From assembly GCA_046760105.1 (NCBI GenBank), contig JBHIDJ010000121.1:1-8592 (forward strand): a stretch of DNA of 8,592 nt, given 5' to 3'. Shown here piece by piece: positions 1 through 6,175 of this stretch. How positions within the stretch are numbered: position 1 is the stretch's first letter; every line of letters begins with the position of its first letter. This stretch comes from JBHIDJ01 sp046760105 (GTDB taxonomy: Bacteria; Pseudomonadota; Gammaproteobacteria; Acidiferrobacterales; SPGG2). The position numbers and the translations under genes were made by a program. The notes under the pieces were generated by a model. The model was given only the letters and a program-made list of their open reading frames with translations, searched no databases and was not told where the DNA came from.

Positions 1-562
1 TCCCCTGAAGACCCATGAGGACGTGAACATCGGGCTGGACGTGGCAATGGTAAAAATGGGTACCGGGATTTTTGGCAACGAAGTCATAGGCAAACGTGTC
101 ACCAGGGCGAACCGCCTCCTGCGTAATGTCCGGGACACCATCCATCGCGTTCGGGTGGATGGTTCCATGGGGATGAATGGTGTGGGGGAAGTAATGGGTG
201 TTATTCAGGTTGATCTTGATCCGATCCCCTTCTTCCACCCGGATGGTCGGGCTCGGGAATCGGGCTGGGGAGACCATTCCCTTCCCCTCGGGGGCGAAAA
301 CCCAGAAAGTGACAACTTTACCCGGGTAGACCTTCTCCCGAACTTCGATGACCTCCAGATTAATGGTGACCTCATCAGGATCGCCGTCGCCATCCACGTC
401 CCGGCCCAGGACAACGGCATCTTCTGCCGCGCCCGGGATCGGTGGCTCCACGAAGGGCGCCCCCGCAGCAGCTCTCCCGAACAAGGAAAGAAGCAGGACA
501 AATTGGAGAACCAGTGCGGAGAAACTAGCTCCGGAAGCCATAGCAAGTCTTTCCACTCGCAT
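1..562 (-). CDS. Exported multicopper oxidase, N-terminal part (runs off left edge)
   Basis: This reading frame stays open for 187 codons to the window edge, so only the N-terminus is present. Residues 14-35 form a signal peptide (hydrophobic core, then GRAAAGA), so the enzyme should act in the periplasm or outside the cell. A cupredoxin domain follows from about residue 65. It carries the two copper motifs of multicopper oxidases: HTIHPHG (H130 and H132) and HFYHCH (H172, C173, H174). The Cys in the second motif, with H180 and M183 nearby, suggests that this first domain also holds a type 1 copper, as in two-domain or nitrite-reductase-like enzymes. An Asp-rich loop (D55, D57, D59, D61, D63) precedes the domain. 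The likely role is oxidising Cu(I) or another metal or phenol. The start at 562 has AGGAG at 571-575, 8 bases upstream; Met8 (541) is an alternative. It lies downstream of a CusF-like gene on the same strand, probably cotranscribed. Confidence 0.9.
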   Translation of the reverse strand, partial: MRVERLAMASGASFSALVLQFVLLLSLFGRAAAGAPFVEPPIPGAAEDAVVLGRDVDGDGDPDEVTINLEVIEVREKVYPGKVVTFWVFAPEGKGMVSPARFPSPTIRVEEGDRIKINLNNTHYFPHTIHPHGTIHPNAMDGVPDITQEAVRPGDTFAYDFVAKNPGTHFYHCHVQPDVHVLMGLQG

Positions 563-709
563 CGCCTCTTCTCCTAAGCTTGGTTGCTTTTTGGTTTCCC
601 GAGTCCCGAGGCTTGGCTCTTTGCTCCCTACAGGTCAAACCGCGGCCGCGTTACGGCTAAGGCGGGACCAGATGCCCGGCATTTCCAGTCCAGCCACGCG
701 CCCAGCTCC

Positions 710-730
710 GCCCGAAGAGGATCTTCGGGC
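710..730 (-). repeat. Perfect 9-bp hairpin between the CusF-like gene and the oxidase gene
   Basis: The arms GCCCGAAGA (710-718) and TCTTCGGGC (722-730) are perfectly complementary around a 3-base loop. It lies 37 bases past the stop of the CusF-like gene and about 150 bases before the oxidase start, on the presumed common transcript. No T-run follows on either strand, so it is not a clear intrinsic terminator. An RNA-stability or partial-termination element that lets the upstream gene be expressed more is an inference. The rest of 563-767 holds only a 10-bp palindrome, CGCGGCCGCG (641-650), and the oxidase ribosome binding site. Confidence 0.55.
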
Positions 731-767
731 AGCACACTTCGAGCCGCGTTAGTAACCCGACCCCTTG

Positions 768-1190
768 TTACTTCACACGTTCAATGGCGATTATCTTTTT
801 CTTCGCCGCGTCGACCTTGAACTTGATGGGGTCTCCTGGATTCAACCCCTTCAGCAGCTCCGTCGACTCCACTCCATAGCCCATCCCCATGGGCATCGCC
901 TTCATGAATCCTTTGATCTCTTCATGTCCCACCACGATCTGGGATTTCTCCGGAACGAGGGCGATGACCTTTCCCTTGCCCTCGAAGATTCCCTCCGTGG
1001 CCATTTCCATTTTCATGCCCCCCTCCATCTCCATGCCCTTTTTCATCTCCGTCTGCGCGCTGAGCGGTTTCGGCACGAAAAAGCAGGCAAGGAAAGTAAG
1101 GGCTAGAGACGACAAGTAAAAGAATTTCTTGACTCGAAACGACTGTGGCACCTCAACGGAGTTTTTGATGTAGTTCGAGGACGTATTCAT
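768..1190 (-). CDS. CusF-like periplasmic copper-binding protein with Met-rich leader
   Basis: This 140-residue protein has a signal peptide with a long n-region (hydrophobic core about 23-40, cleavage predicted after LSA at 45), so it is periplasmic. The mature N-terminus carries six Met in 15 residues (49, 53, 55, 59, 61, 63), a likely flexible Cu(I)-binding tail. Residues 70-140 form a small beta-barrel of the CusF/copper-binding family. H89, M96, M99 and M101 line up with the His, Trp, Met, Met set of E. coli CusF, with Met where CusF has Trp. The NPGD turn near 117-120 is also family-like. The start is supported by a strong GAGGAGG ribosome binding site 7 bases upstream (1198-1204). It probably buffers Cu(I) or Ag(I) or passes it to a partner. 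The usual CusCBA pump is absent here; the neighbour downstream is a multicopper oxidase, which suggests delivery to, or protection alongside, that enzyme. Confidence 0.88.
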   Translation of the reverse strand: MNTSSNYIKNSVEVPQSFRVKKFFYLSSLALTFLACFFVPKPLSAQTEMKKGMEMEGGMKMEMATEGIFEGKGKVIALVPEKSQIVVGHEEIKGFMKAMPMGMGYGVESTELLKGLNPGDPIKFKVDAAKKKIIAIERVK

Positions 1191-1241
1191 CTTCGGCCCT
1201 CCTCTTAAAGCCGCTGTTTGCGAGTGGTGGCTCTAGATGGC

Positions 1242-1281
1242 CGGTGACCTTTACAATCAACCGTATGATTAGTTGTCACCG
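1242..1281 (-). repeat. Inverted repeat in the CusF-like gene leader
   Basis: The arms CGGTGAC (1242-1248) and GTCACCG (1275-1281) pair perfectly over a 26-base spacer, and AATC/GATT inside can add to the stem. It lies 52-91 bases upstream of the CusF-like start. If transcription starts near 1320, it would fold in the 5' leader. It could equally be a split operator on DNA. Confidence 0.4.
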
Positions 1282-1327
1282 AAGCAATACAGTTGGGACA
1301 GAAACGCAAACACAGTAAGGCACGTAA

Positions 1328-1358
1328 AATATAACCACGGCGAAAGTGCAAATTGCAA
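1328..1358 (-). promoter_or_regulatory. Candidate promoter for the CusF-like gene with a 19-bp spacer
   Basis: Read on the minus strand, TTGCAA (1358-1353) and TATATT (1333-1328) match the sigma-70 -35 and -10 boxes at 4 and 5 of 6 positions, separated by 19 bases. Long 19-bp spacers are typical of MerR-family-activated promoters, but no dyad is seen within this spacer. The -35 box overlaps the palindrome TGCAAATTGCA (1347-1357). Predicted leader is about 130 bases. Confidence 0.3.
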
Positions 1359-1417
1359 GAACTAGAAAACGCGGCTTTTTTGTAGGAATAGATGTGGGGT
1401 TGCGAATTGGCGCGCTG

Positions 1418-1457
1418 CGGCTGGATTATTAGCCGTTTCGGCAGTCTTGCAAACGGC
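1418..1457 (+). repeat. Two overlapping, mutually exclusive hairpins
   Basis: CGGCT (1418-1422) pairs with AGCCG (1431-1435) over an 8-base loop, while GCCGTTT (1432-1438) pairs with AAACGGC (1451-1457) over a 12-base loop. The two stems share 1432-1435, so only one can form at a time. On DNA, the second is an interrupted palindrome that could bind a dimeric regulator. Whether the region is transcribed is unknown. Confidence 0.4.
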
Positions 1458-1479
1458 GTGAATGGACCCCAATAAAGGC

Positions 1480-1487
1480 AAGGAGGG
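1480..1487 (+). other. Strong Shine-Dalgarno-like string without a recognisable gene
   Basis: AAGGAGGG is the best ribosome binding site match on the plus strand of this gap. It stands 137 bases before the copZ start. The only well-spaced start is GTG at 1495, which encodes V-R-Y then TGA. A TTG at 1488 opens 33 codons, but lies too close to the site. It could be a leader-peptide start, or chance. Confidence 0.3.
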
Positions 1488-1504
1488 TTGACTTGTGCGC
1501 TACT

Positions 1505-1565
1505 GACAGCTTTTAGACTCACCCCAGATGGGCTCGTGCTTTGGACAGCTTCTAAAAAGAGCTGT
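1505..1565. promoter_or_regulatory. Direct repeat and imperfect palindrome, candidate operator of the copZ-copA operon
   Basis: GACAGCTTTTAGA (1505-1517) recurs as GACAGCTTCTAAA (1544-1556), 11 of 13 bases matching and 39 bases apart. The second copy begins an imperfect palindrome with arms ACAGCT (1545-1550) and AGCTGT (1560-1565). A weak promoter, TTGGAC (1541-1546), 16 bases, TGTAAC (1563-1568), overlaps it, so a bound repressor or activator could act directly on the promoter. A second possible -35 box, TTGACT, lies at 1488-1493 without a good -10. Confidence 0.35.
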
Positions 1566-1623
1566 AACTTAAGCATTGACTGGTCGTAAAGCAAAAGGCC
1601 CTTGGCCATACCAGGTTATTCAC

Positions 1624-1839
1624 ATGAGCATTGTTGAGACACATTTTAAAGTAACGGGCATGAAGTGCGACGGCTGCATCGCTCAGGCTCGGGAGGCGTT
1701 GAGTAAAATACCGGGTTTTGTCGATGCCCGATTTGGTCTGAACGCAGGAACTGCCGTAGTCCAAGGTGACGTCGAGCCACAGGCCGTCGTTCAGGCCTTG
1801 ACCGAGGTTGGTTATCCAGCGGAGCTGCGGAGCAACTAA
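1624..1839 (+). CDS. copZ: CopZ-like heavy-metal-associated (HMA) copper chaperone
   Basis: This 71-residue cytoplasmic protein is a single HMA domain. The metal loop is GMKCDGC, with Cys15 and Cys18 as the expected Cu(I) ligands, near the N-terminus as usual. The ferredoxin-like fold pattern is complete: the conserved hydrophobics of helix 1 (AREALSKIPG), the strand containing AVVQGD and the closing ALTEVGYPAEL. Its length is normal for a free-standing chaperone. It likely carries Cu(I) to the ATPase encoded 6 bases downstream, whose own HMA domain has a related loop. I chose ATG 1624 because the family begins just before this Met. The frame extends upstream to a TTG at 1576, but those 16 residues are not HMA-like. 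The ribosome binding site is weak (AGG at 1613-1615). It could in principle serve another soft metal, but the neighbouring Cu(I)-type ATPase favours copper. Confidence 0.9.
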   Translation: MSIVETHFKVTGMKCDGCIAQAREALSKIPGFVDARFGLNAGTAVVQGDVEPQAVVQALTEVGYPAELRSN

Positions 1840-1845
1840 AAGGAC

Positions 1846-4116
1846 ATGTTAGAGCAGACTCAACCTGTTATTGATAAGCCAGGCGCTGATAAGGCGGAGG
1901 TGTGCCGCCTGTCGATCTCGGGCATGAGTTGTGCCGGTTGCGTCACGACCGTGGAGAACGCGCTCAAAGGTGTCCCCGGTGTCAGTGAGGCCGCGGTCAA
2001 TTTCGCCGAGCACACAGCAACGGTGACTGGCGATACGGACGCGGAAGCGCTGATCCAAGCGGTAGTCGACGCCGGTTACGGTGCCGTGGAGATGGGCGGG
2101 GTCGAGGATGAAGCCGAGAAAGAAGCGGCTGAGTTCGCCCACTACCGGAAGCTCCTTCGGCAGGCGGGGGTTGCCGCCGTGGTTGGCGCACCGCTATTCG
2201 TGGGTGGCCTGCTAGCCTGGCTGCCGGAACTGTCGACCGTGAGTGGCCAGGTCTTTTGGCTGTTGGCGGGCGCCGCAACCCTGTTTGTGCTCGTGTACGC
2301 GGGTGGGCATTTCTTCCTCGGCGCTTGGAAAGCGTTCCTGAACCACAATGCCAATATGGACACGCTCATTGCACTCGGTACCGGGAGTGCTTGGGTGTAC
2401 TCCATGTTGGTGGTGATCTTTCCTGGCATTGTGCCTAGCCTGGCCCGCCACGCCTATTTCGAAGCCGCGGCTATCATTATTGCCTTGATCAACTTTGGCT
2501 CGGCCCTGGAGATGCGAGCTCGAGGCAAAACGTCCGAGGCCATCAAACGGCTCATCGGCTTGCAGCCCAAGACCGCCCGGGTGGTCCGGGACGGTCAGGA
2601 GGTCGATATTCCAATAGAAGAAGTCGGTCTGGATGAGACCCTGCGGGTACGACCCGGGGAAAAGATCCCGGTTGACGGTGAGATCATTGATGGGCACTCG
2701 AGCATTGATGAGTCCATGCTCACAGGGGAGCCGTTACCGGTAGAGAAACAGGTCGGTGACGAAGTCGTGGGCGGTACTATTAATAAATCGGGCACATTCT
2801 TATTTCAGGCTAAGCGCATCGGCAAGGACACAGCGCTGGCACAAATCATCGAAATGGTGCGGCACGCGCAGAACGCGAAGCCAGCAATAGGCCGGCTGGC
2901 AGACAGGATCTCAGCCGTGTTTGTGCCTACTGTGTTGATAATCGCCGTACTCACTTTGCTAGCGTGGTTTAACGTCGGTCCTGAGCCAAGGGTGAGCTAC
3001 ATGCTTGTCGCCACGATGACGGTGTTAATTATCGCCTGTCCCTGTGCGTTGGGATTGGCCACGCCTATCTCCATCATGGTAGGCGTCGGCAAGGCCGCGG
3101 AGTACGGTGTTCTCATCCGTAATGGCGAGGCGCTGCAGCAGGCCGGAAAGCTAACCACAGTGGTACTGGACAAAACCGGCACTGTAACTGAAGGGCATCC
3201 GACAGTGACATCACTGAAGCCGATAGCGGGCTGGGATGAAAAGCGCTTGCTCGCAGCTGCCGCAAGTCTGGAGATCGGATCCGAGCACCCCCTTGCCGAA
3301 GCAATTGTGGAGGCGGCCAAAGAGAAGGGGCTGACGCTCTCGCCGATAACGGGTTTCCAGGCCATCGCCGGCCACGGGGTCTCGGGCGAGGTGGATAATC
3401 AGCGAGCACTCTTTGGCAACATCAAGCTGATGCGCGAACAGAATGTCGATCTCGCTGATTTGCCTGAGCGGGCCGCCGAGCTCGCGGCCGAGGCGCAAAC
3501 CGCCATGTATCTCGCCATCGATGGTCAGGCAGCGGGTATCGTTGCGGTGGCAGATCCGATCAAAGCTGACTCCAAGGCTGCGATTGAACGATTGCACGCT
3601 AGTGGCCTCAAGGTGGTGATGGTCACCGGTGATAATCGGGCTACTGCAGAAGCCGTCGCGCGCCAGGTCGGTATCGATGAGGTGTTCGCCGAGGTTCTGC
3701 CCCAGGACAAATCAGAGAAGGTCGCTTTGCTGCAACAGCGCGGCGAGATTGTCGGCATGGTGGGCGACGGCATCAATGATGCACCGGCGCTTGCGCGCGC
3801 AGATGTGGGTTATGCCATCGGCACCGGCACCGACGTGGCCATCGAAAGCGCAGACGTCACCTTAATGCGAGGCTCGCTCCACGGTGTTGCCGACGCGATT
3901 GCTATCTCACTGGCAACGGTGCGTAACATCAAGCAGAACCTGTTTGGGGCATTCATCTACAACACGCTCGGCATACCCGTGGCTGCCGGTGTGCTATTTC
4001 CGTTTACGGGCCTGCTACTGAACCCGATGATTGCCGGCGCGGCCATGGCAATGTCCTCAGTCACTGTGGTCAGCAATGCCAACCGGCTGCGCTGGTTCAA
4101 ATCCGGAGGCGAGTAA
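1846..4116 (+). CDS. copA: CopA-type Cu(I)-exporting P1B-1 ATPase
   Basis: This 756-residue inner-membrane pump uses ATP to move Cu(I) out of the cytoplasm. One N-terminal HMA domain carries GMSCAGC (Cys29, Cys32). It is followed by four membrane helices (about 105-235), the actuator domain with TGEP (293-296), the transport-site CPC in helix 6 (398-400), the phosphorylation motif DKTGT (Asp442), the SEHP loop that contacts ATP (His481, Pro482), MVTGDN (from about 592) and GDGINDAP (640-647). The last two helices contain N-x6-YN-x4-P and M-x2-SS, the signature of the copper subclass rather than zinc, cadmium or lead pumps. Length is in the normal range. The start follows the copZ stop by 6 bases, with AAGG very close to the ATG and CGGAG further upstream, so translation is probably coupled. 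The cupredoxin gene follows after 3 bases. All catalytic motifs are intact. Confidence 0.97.
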   Translation: MLEQTQPVIDKPGADKAEVCRLSISGMSCAGCVTTVENALKGVPGVSEAAVNFAEHTATVTGDTDAEALIQAVVDAGYGAVEMGGVEDEAEKEAAEFAHYRKLLRQAGVAAVVGAPLFVGGLLAWLPELSTVSGQVFWLLAGAATLFVLVYAGGHFFLGAWKAFLNHNANMDTLIALGTGSAWVYSMLVVIFPGIVPSLARHAYFEAAAIIIALINFGSALEMRARGKTSEAIKRLIGLQPKTARVVRDGQEVDIPIEEVGLDETLRVRPGEKIPVDGEIIDGHSSIDESMLTGEPLPVEKQVGDEVVGGTINKSGTFLFQAKRIGKDTALAQIIEMVRHAQNAKPAIGRLADRISAVFVPTVLIIAVLTLLAWFNVGPEPRVSYMLVATMTVLIIACPCALGLATPISIMVGVGKAAEYGVLIRNGEALQQAGKLTTVVLDKTGTVTEGHPTVTSLKPIAGWDEKRLLAAAASLEIGSEHPLAEAIVEAAKEKGLTLSPITGFQAIAGHGVSGEVDNQRALFGNIKLMREQNVDLADLPERAAELAAEAQTAMYLAIDGQAAGIVAVADPIKADSKAAIERLHASGLKVVMVTGDNRATAEAVARQVGIDEVFAEVLPQDKSEKVALLQQRGEIVGMVGDGINDAPALARADVGYAIGTGTDVAIESADVTLMRGSLHGVADAIAISLATVRNIKQNLFGAFIYNTLGIPVAAGVLFPFTGLLLNPMIAGAAMAMSSVTVVSNANRLRWFKSGGE

Positions 4117-4119
4117 AGT

Positions 4120-4494
4120 ATGAGTGCCTGGTTGATTAATGCTGCCGGTGCAGTCGTCATTGGGCTTATCGTTTGGTGGTTCTGGGTGTCAAAACCCAGA
4201 TTGCAACGCGCCGCCGCTGATCGACCTATAGAAATCATCGTTGATAACGGGGTCTATAATCCGGCGCGCATTGAAGTACCCCTCGGTAAACCAGTAACCC
4301 TGCGTTTCATACGCAAGGATCCAAGTCCGTGCGCAGAAAAAGTGTTGTTTGATGGCTTTAACGTCGGCGGCGATTTGCCTGTGGGGAAGCCCTACGATAT
4401 TTCATTTACACCGAACAAGCCCGGCGAGCACGAATTCACCTGCCAGATGCGAATGTACCGGGGAAGTCTCGTCGTTCGTGCTGCAGATTCGTAA
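4120..4494 (+). CDS. Membrane-anchored cupredoxin-domain protein, CupA-like
   Basis: This 124-residue protein has one N-terminal membrane helix (about 5-24) and a cupredoxin-type beta domain (about 35-121), closest in style to the Cupredoxin_1 family. Candidate copper ligands are Cys71 (in PSPCAEK), Cys108, Met110 and Met112 (in FTCQMRMYRG). From family knowledge, streptococcal CupA binds two Cu(I) with Cys74, Cys111 and a C-x-M-x-M motif followed by His; the 37-residue Cys-to-Cys spacing is the same here, with Tyr113 in place of the His. This supports a Cu(I)-storing chaperone that feeds CopA rather than an electron carrier. The helix is followed by KPRLQR, which by the positive-inside rule favours a cytoplasmic domain, but topology is not certain. 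It lies 3 bases after copA, with GGAGG (4105-4109) 10 bases before its ATG. It is the last gene of the operon; I see no clear terminator after it. Confidence 0.85.
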   Translation: MSAWLINAAGAVVIGLIVWWFWVSKPRLQRAAADRPIEIIVDNGVYNPARIEVPLGKPVTLRFIRKDPSPCAEKVLFDGFNVGGDLPVGKPYDISFTPNKPGEHEFTCQMRMYRGSLVVRAADS

Positions 4495-4702
4495 TCAGAC
4501 TTTGGGATGTGGTTTACATCACTGTTTCTTTGATGATTTCCCTTTCACACGGCTTCTACAAAAACACTGATTTAGGAGTAAGAAGTCCCGCAAAGTAAGG
4601 ACCTCACGGAGCGAATTGTAGAAGTCTATTTCTTTTCCACTGTCAACGGACCTCCCTTGGTGCCGCTTAATACGCTGCGTGATCCTTCGATGCCACCCCG
4701 CC

Positions 4703-6175
4703 TTACGGCCTCGGGAGTTCATAGACCGTTATTGGCGTCTCGCGCCCACGAATGGCAACTTCGCCAATTTTCTTAAACTCAAAGCTGTCGTCCGCCAACT
4801 CCGCCGTACGTTGCGAAAGCAAGACACGCGAGCCGTACTCTTTGTTCAATTGTTCAAGTCTTGCTGCTAGGTTCACGGTGTCGCCGTGCACGGTGTAGCC
4901 GAGGCGGTCGCCATCACCCACTGTGCCACCGACAACGAGGCCGGTGTTAATGCCGATGCGTGTGTTTAGCGCGATACCATTGGCGAAACGCTGGTGCTCC
5001 AATAGGCGCTGGATAGCCGATGCCGCGCGCACGGCGTTTGCGGCGTGGTCCGCGTCCTCCATCGGCAGGTTAAAGCTCGCCAGTATCGCGTCCCCCTGGA
5101 ACTGTGTAATGACGCCACCATTATCGTGAACCGGCTGGGCGGCCACAGCAAAATATTCATTGAGCATGGCGATTACCTGTTCCGGCTGCAGTCTTTCAGA
5201 AATGGCTGTGAAACGCTCAATATCCGTGAACAGGATAGTTGCTTCACGTACCTGCGGACGTACGACACCCCGATCTTGAAGGACAGCGGTCGCAATGCTC
5301 TCCGATACGAATTTACCTAAAGTCTCCCGGATGAACGCCCGTTCTCCCAAACCCTCCGCCATCGCATTGAAGCCAACGGTCAGCCTACCGATTTCGTCGT
5401 CGGAGAGGACGGGGACCTTGGCCTCCAGGTCGCCGTGACCCACCTGGCGAACGGCCGTAAGTAGGCTTTCTACCGGACGCGTCAGGCTACGCTTAATGAA
5501 GACGATCGCCACACCGACGAGCACGACCGCTGCGATCACGTCTAGCTCGAGCGCCTGCATCGTATCCAGCCCCTGAATCTGACGCAGGTCAGTGAAAACG
5601 AAGGTCTCCAAAAATACTAACGATAGCGGCACCACCGACGTTACGGCGAATGCGATGACCAACTTGTAGAGGATACGGCCACGACTCGGTTCGATGACGA
5701 CGCCGGACTGCCGGAACAGTTGTTCCTTGAGCCGCAAGACATAGTCGTTGATAAGGAAATAGATGTACCCAGCCAGAAAGGCAGCATAAATTGCAGTGAG
5801 CAGCAGGGGGTGAAGTATTGGCACGGGGAATGAATTACCCCCGCAGCCGTCACAAAAGATAGACCAGAAATAAAACATCGGCTGCCCCCAAACCAGCGAT
5901 AGGATGAATGTCCAGACGGCGGATAGCAGTGCTAACCTTCGAATGCGGCGTTGTGCCTGGCCGAAATCCTCGCGGCCGTTCAGGTAGCGCGCGATGGGCG
6001 AGAAAATGAAGTGTGCACCGAGCAGGATCAATGGGACCATGATAAGAGCGAGGCTCAAAACCGCGTACGGTACGTGTTGAAGCCTCAGGTCTGGCGCTAC
6101 GGCGGCGGCTAGCAGCACGACGACCAGCCCCAGCACAGCCGGACTTAACATCGAAAGATAGTAACGGCGAGTCAT
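4703..6175 (-). CDS. Membrane class III adenylate/guanylate cyclase with HAMP domain
   Basis: This 490-residue protein probably makes cyclic AMP (or GMP) from nucleoside triphosphate in response to a membrane signal. Six membrane helices are visible (about 12-28, 38-58, 82-98, 118-142, 169-193, 209-228), with basic loops on the cytoplasmic side. A HAMP linker (about 227-276) connects to the catalytic domain (about 310-485). The metal-binding aspartates are Asp318 (FTDIE) and Asp362 (QGDAI). Asn435 and Arg439 (VNLAARLE) are the transition-state residues, and Thr428 sits at the second purine-contact position. The first such position, normally Lys, is Gln358. The periplasmic loop between helices 3 and 4 holds Cys108 and Cys111 (FCDGCGG). 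The ribosome binding site before ATG 6175 is poor. It is convergent with the copper operon and divergent from a small lipoprotein gene. A link to metal sensing is only inferred. Confidence 0.92.
   Translation of the reverse strand: MTRRYYLSMLSPAVLGLVVVLLAAAVAPDLRLQHVPYAVLSLALIMVPLILLGAHFIFSPIARYLNGREDFGQAQRRIRRLALLSAVWTFILSLVWGQPMFYFWSIFCDGCGGNSFPVPILHPLLLTAIYAAFLAGYIYFLINDYVLRLKEQLFRQSGVVIEPSRGRILYKLVIAFAVTSVVPLSLVFLETFVFTDLRQIQGLDTMQALELDVIAAVVLVGVAIVFIKRSLTRPVESLLTAVRQVGHGDLEAKVPVLSDDEIGRLTVGFNAMAEGLGERAFIRETLGKFVSESIATAVLQDRGVVRPQVREATILFTDIERFTAISERLQPEQVIAMLNEYFAVAAQPVHDNGGVITQFQGDAILASFNLPMEDADHAANAVRAASAIQRLLEHQRFANGIALNTRIGINTGLVVGGTVGDGDRLGYTVHGDTVNLAARLEQLNKEYGSRVLLSQRTAELADDSFEFKKIGEVAIRGRETPITVYELPRP

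Larger units (their letters stand above)
1191..1623. promoter_or_regulatory. Divergent intergenic region between the two copper transcription units
   Basis: These 433 bases separate the minus-strand CusF-like/oxidase unit from the plus-strand copZ-copA unit and should hold both promoters. They are more AT-rich than the flanking genes. Visible structure includes several inverted repeats, an 11-bp palindrome TGCAAATTGCA (1347-1357), a T-run (1375-1381) without a strong preceding stem, a duplicated 13-mer and a strong ribosome-binding-site-like string with no gene behind it. A 134-codon open frame on the minus strand (1205-1609) does not look like a protein. I see no CueR-, CusR- or CsoR-type copper box. 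Confidence 0.6.

Noticed and set aside
205..546. 113-codon minus-strand frame at the left edge
   Set aside because: It is a shifted frame of the oxidase gene and has no domain features.
23..577. 184-codon plus-strand frame at the left edge
   Set aside because: It is the antisense shadow of the multicopper oxidase, whose minus-strand frame carries a signal peptide and copper motifs.
1488..1517. CueR-type promoter for copZ
   Set aside because: TTGACT is present, but the box 19 bases on is poor and the spacer has no dyad, so it is not a MerR-family promoter by eye.
1205..1609. 134-codon open frame on the minus strand in the copper intergenic region
   Set aside because: No ribosome binding site, a residue mix unlike a folded protein, no family resemblance, and it overlaps the N-terminal region of the copZ frame extension and the likely promoters.
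1576..1623. Upstream TTG start for the CopZ-like protein
   Set aside because: It adds 16 residues outside the HMA fold and has no ribosome binding site; TTGACT here looks like a -35 box, but no -10 follows at proper spacing.
1191..1623. Integron attC site, insertion sequence ends or CRISPR repeats
   Set aside because: The inverted repeats lack attC core sites, no transposase or terminal-repeat pair is present, and no regularly spaced repeats occur anywhere in the window.
4495..4702. Terminator between the convergent cupredoxin and cyclase genes
   Set aside because: Only a 5-bp stem (GATGT/ACATC near 4504-4518) without a proper T-run is seen; no intrinsic terminator can be supported.
4519..4722. 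67-codon minus-strand frame beyond the cyclase stop
   Set aside because: It starts inside the cyclase 3' end with no ribosome binding site and a basic, unstructured-looking residue mix.
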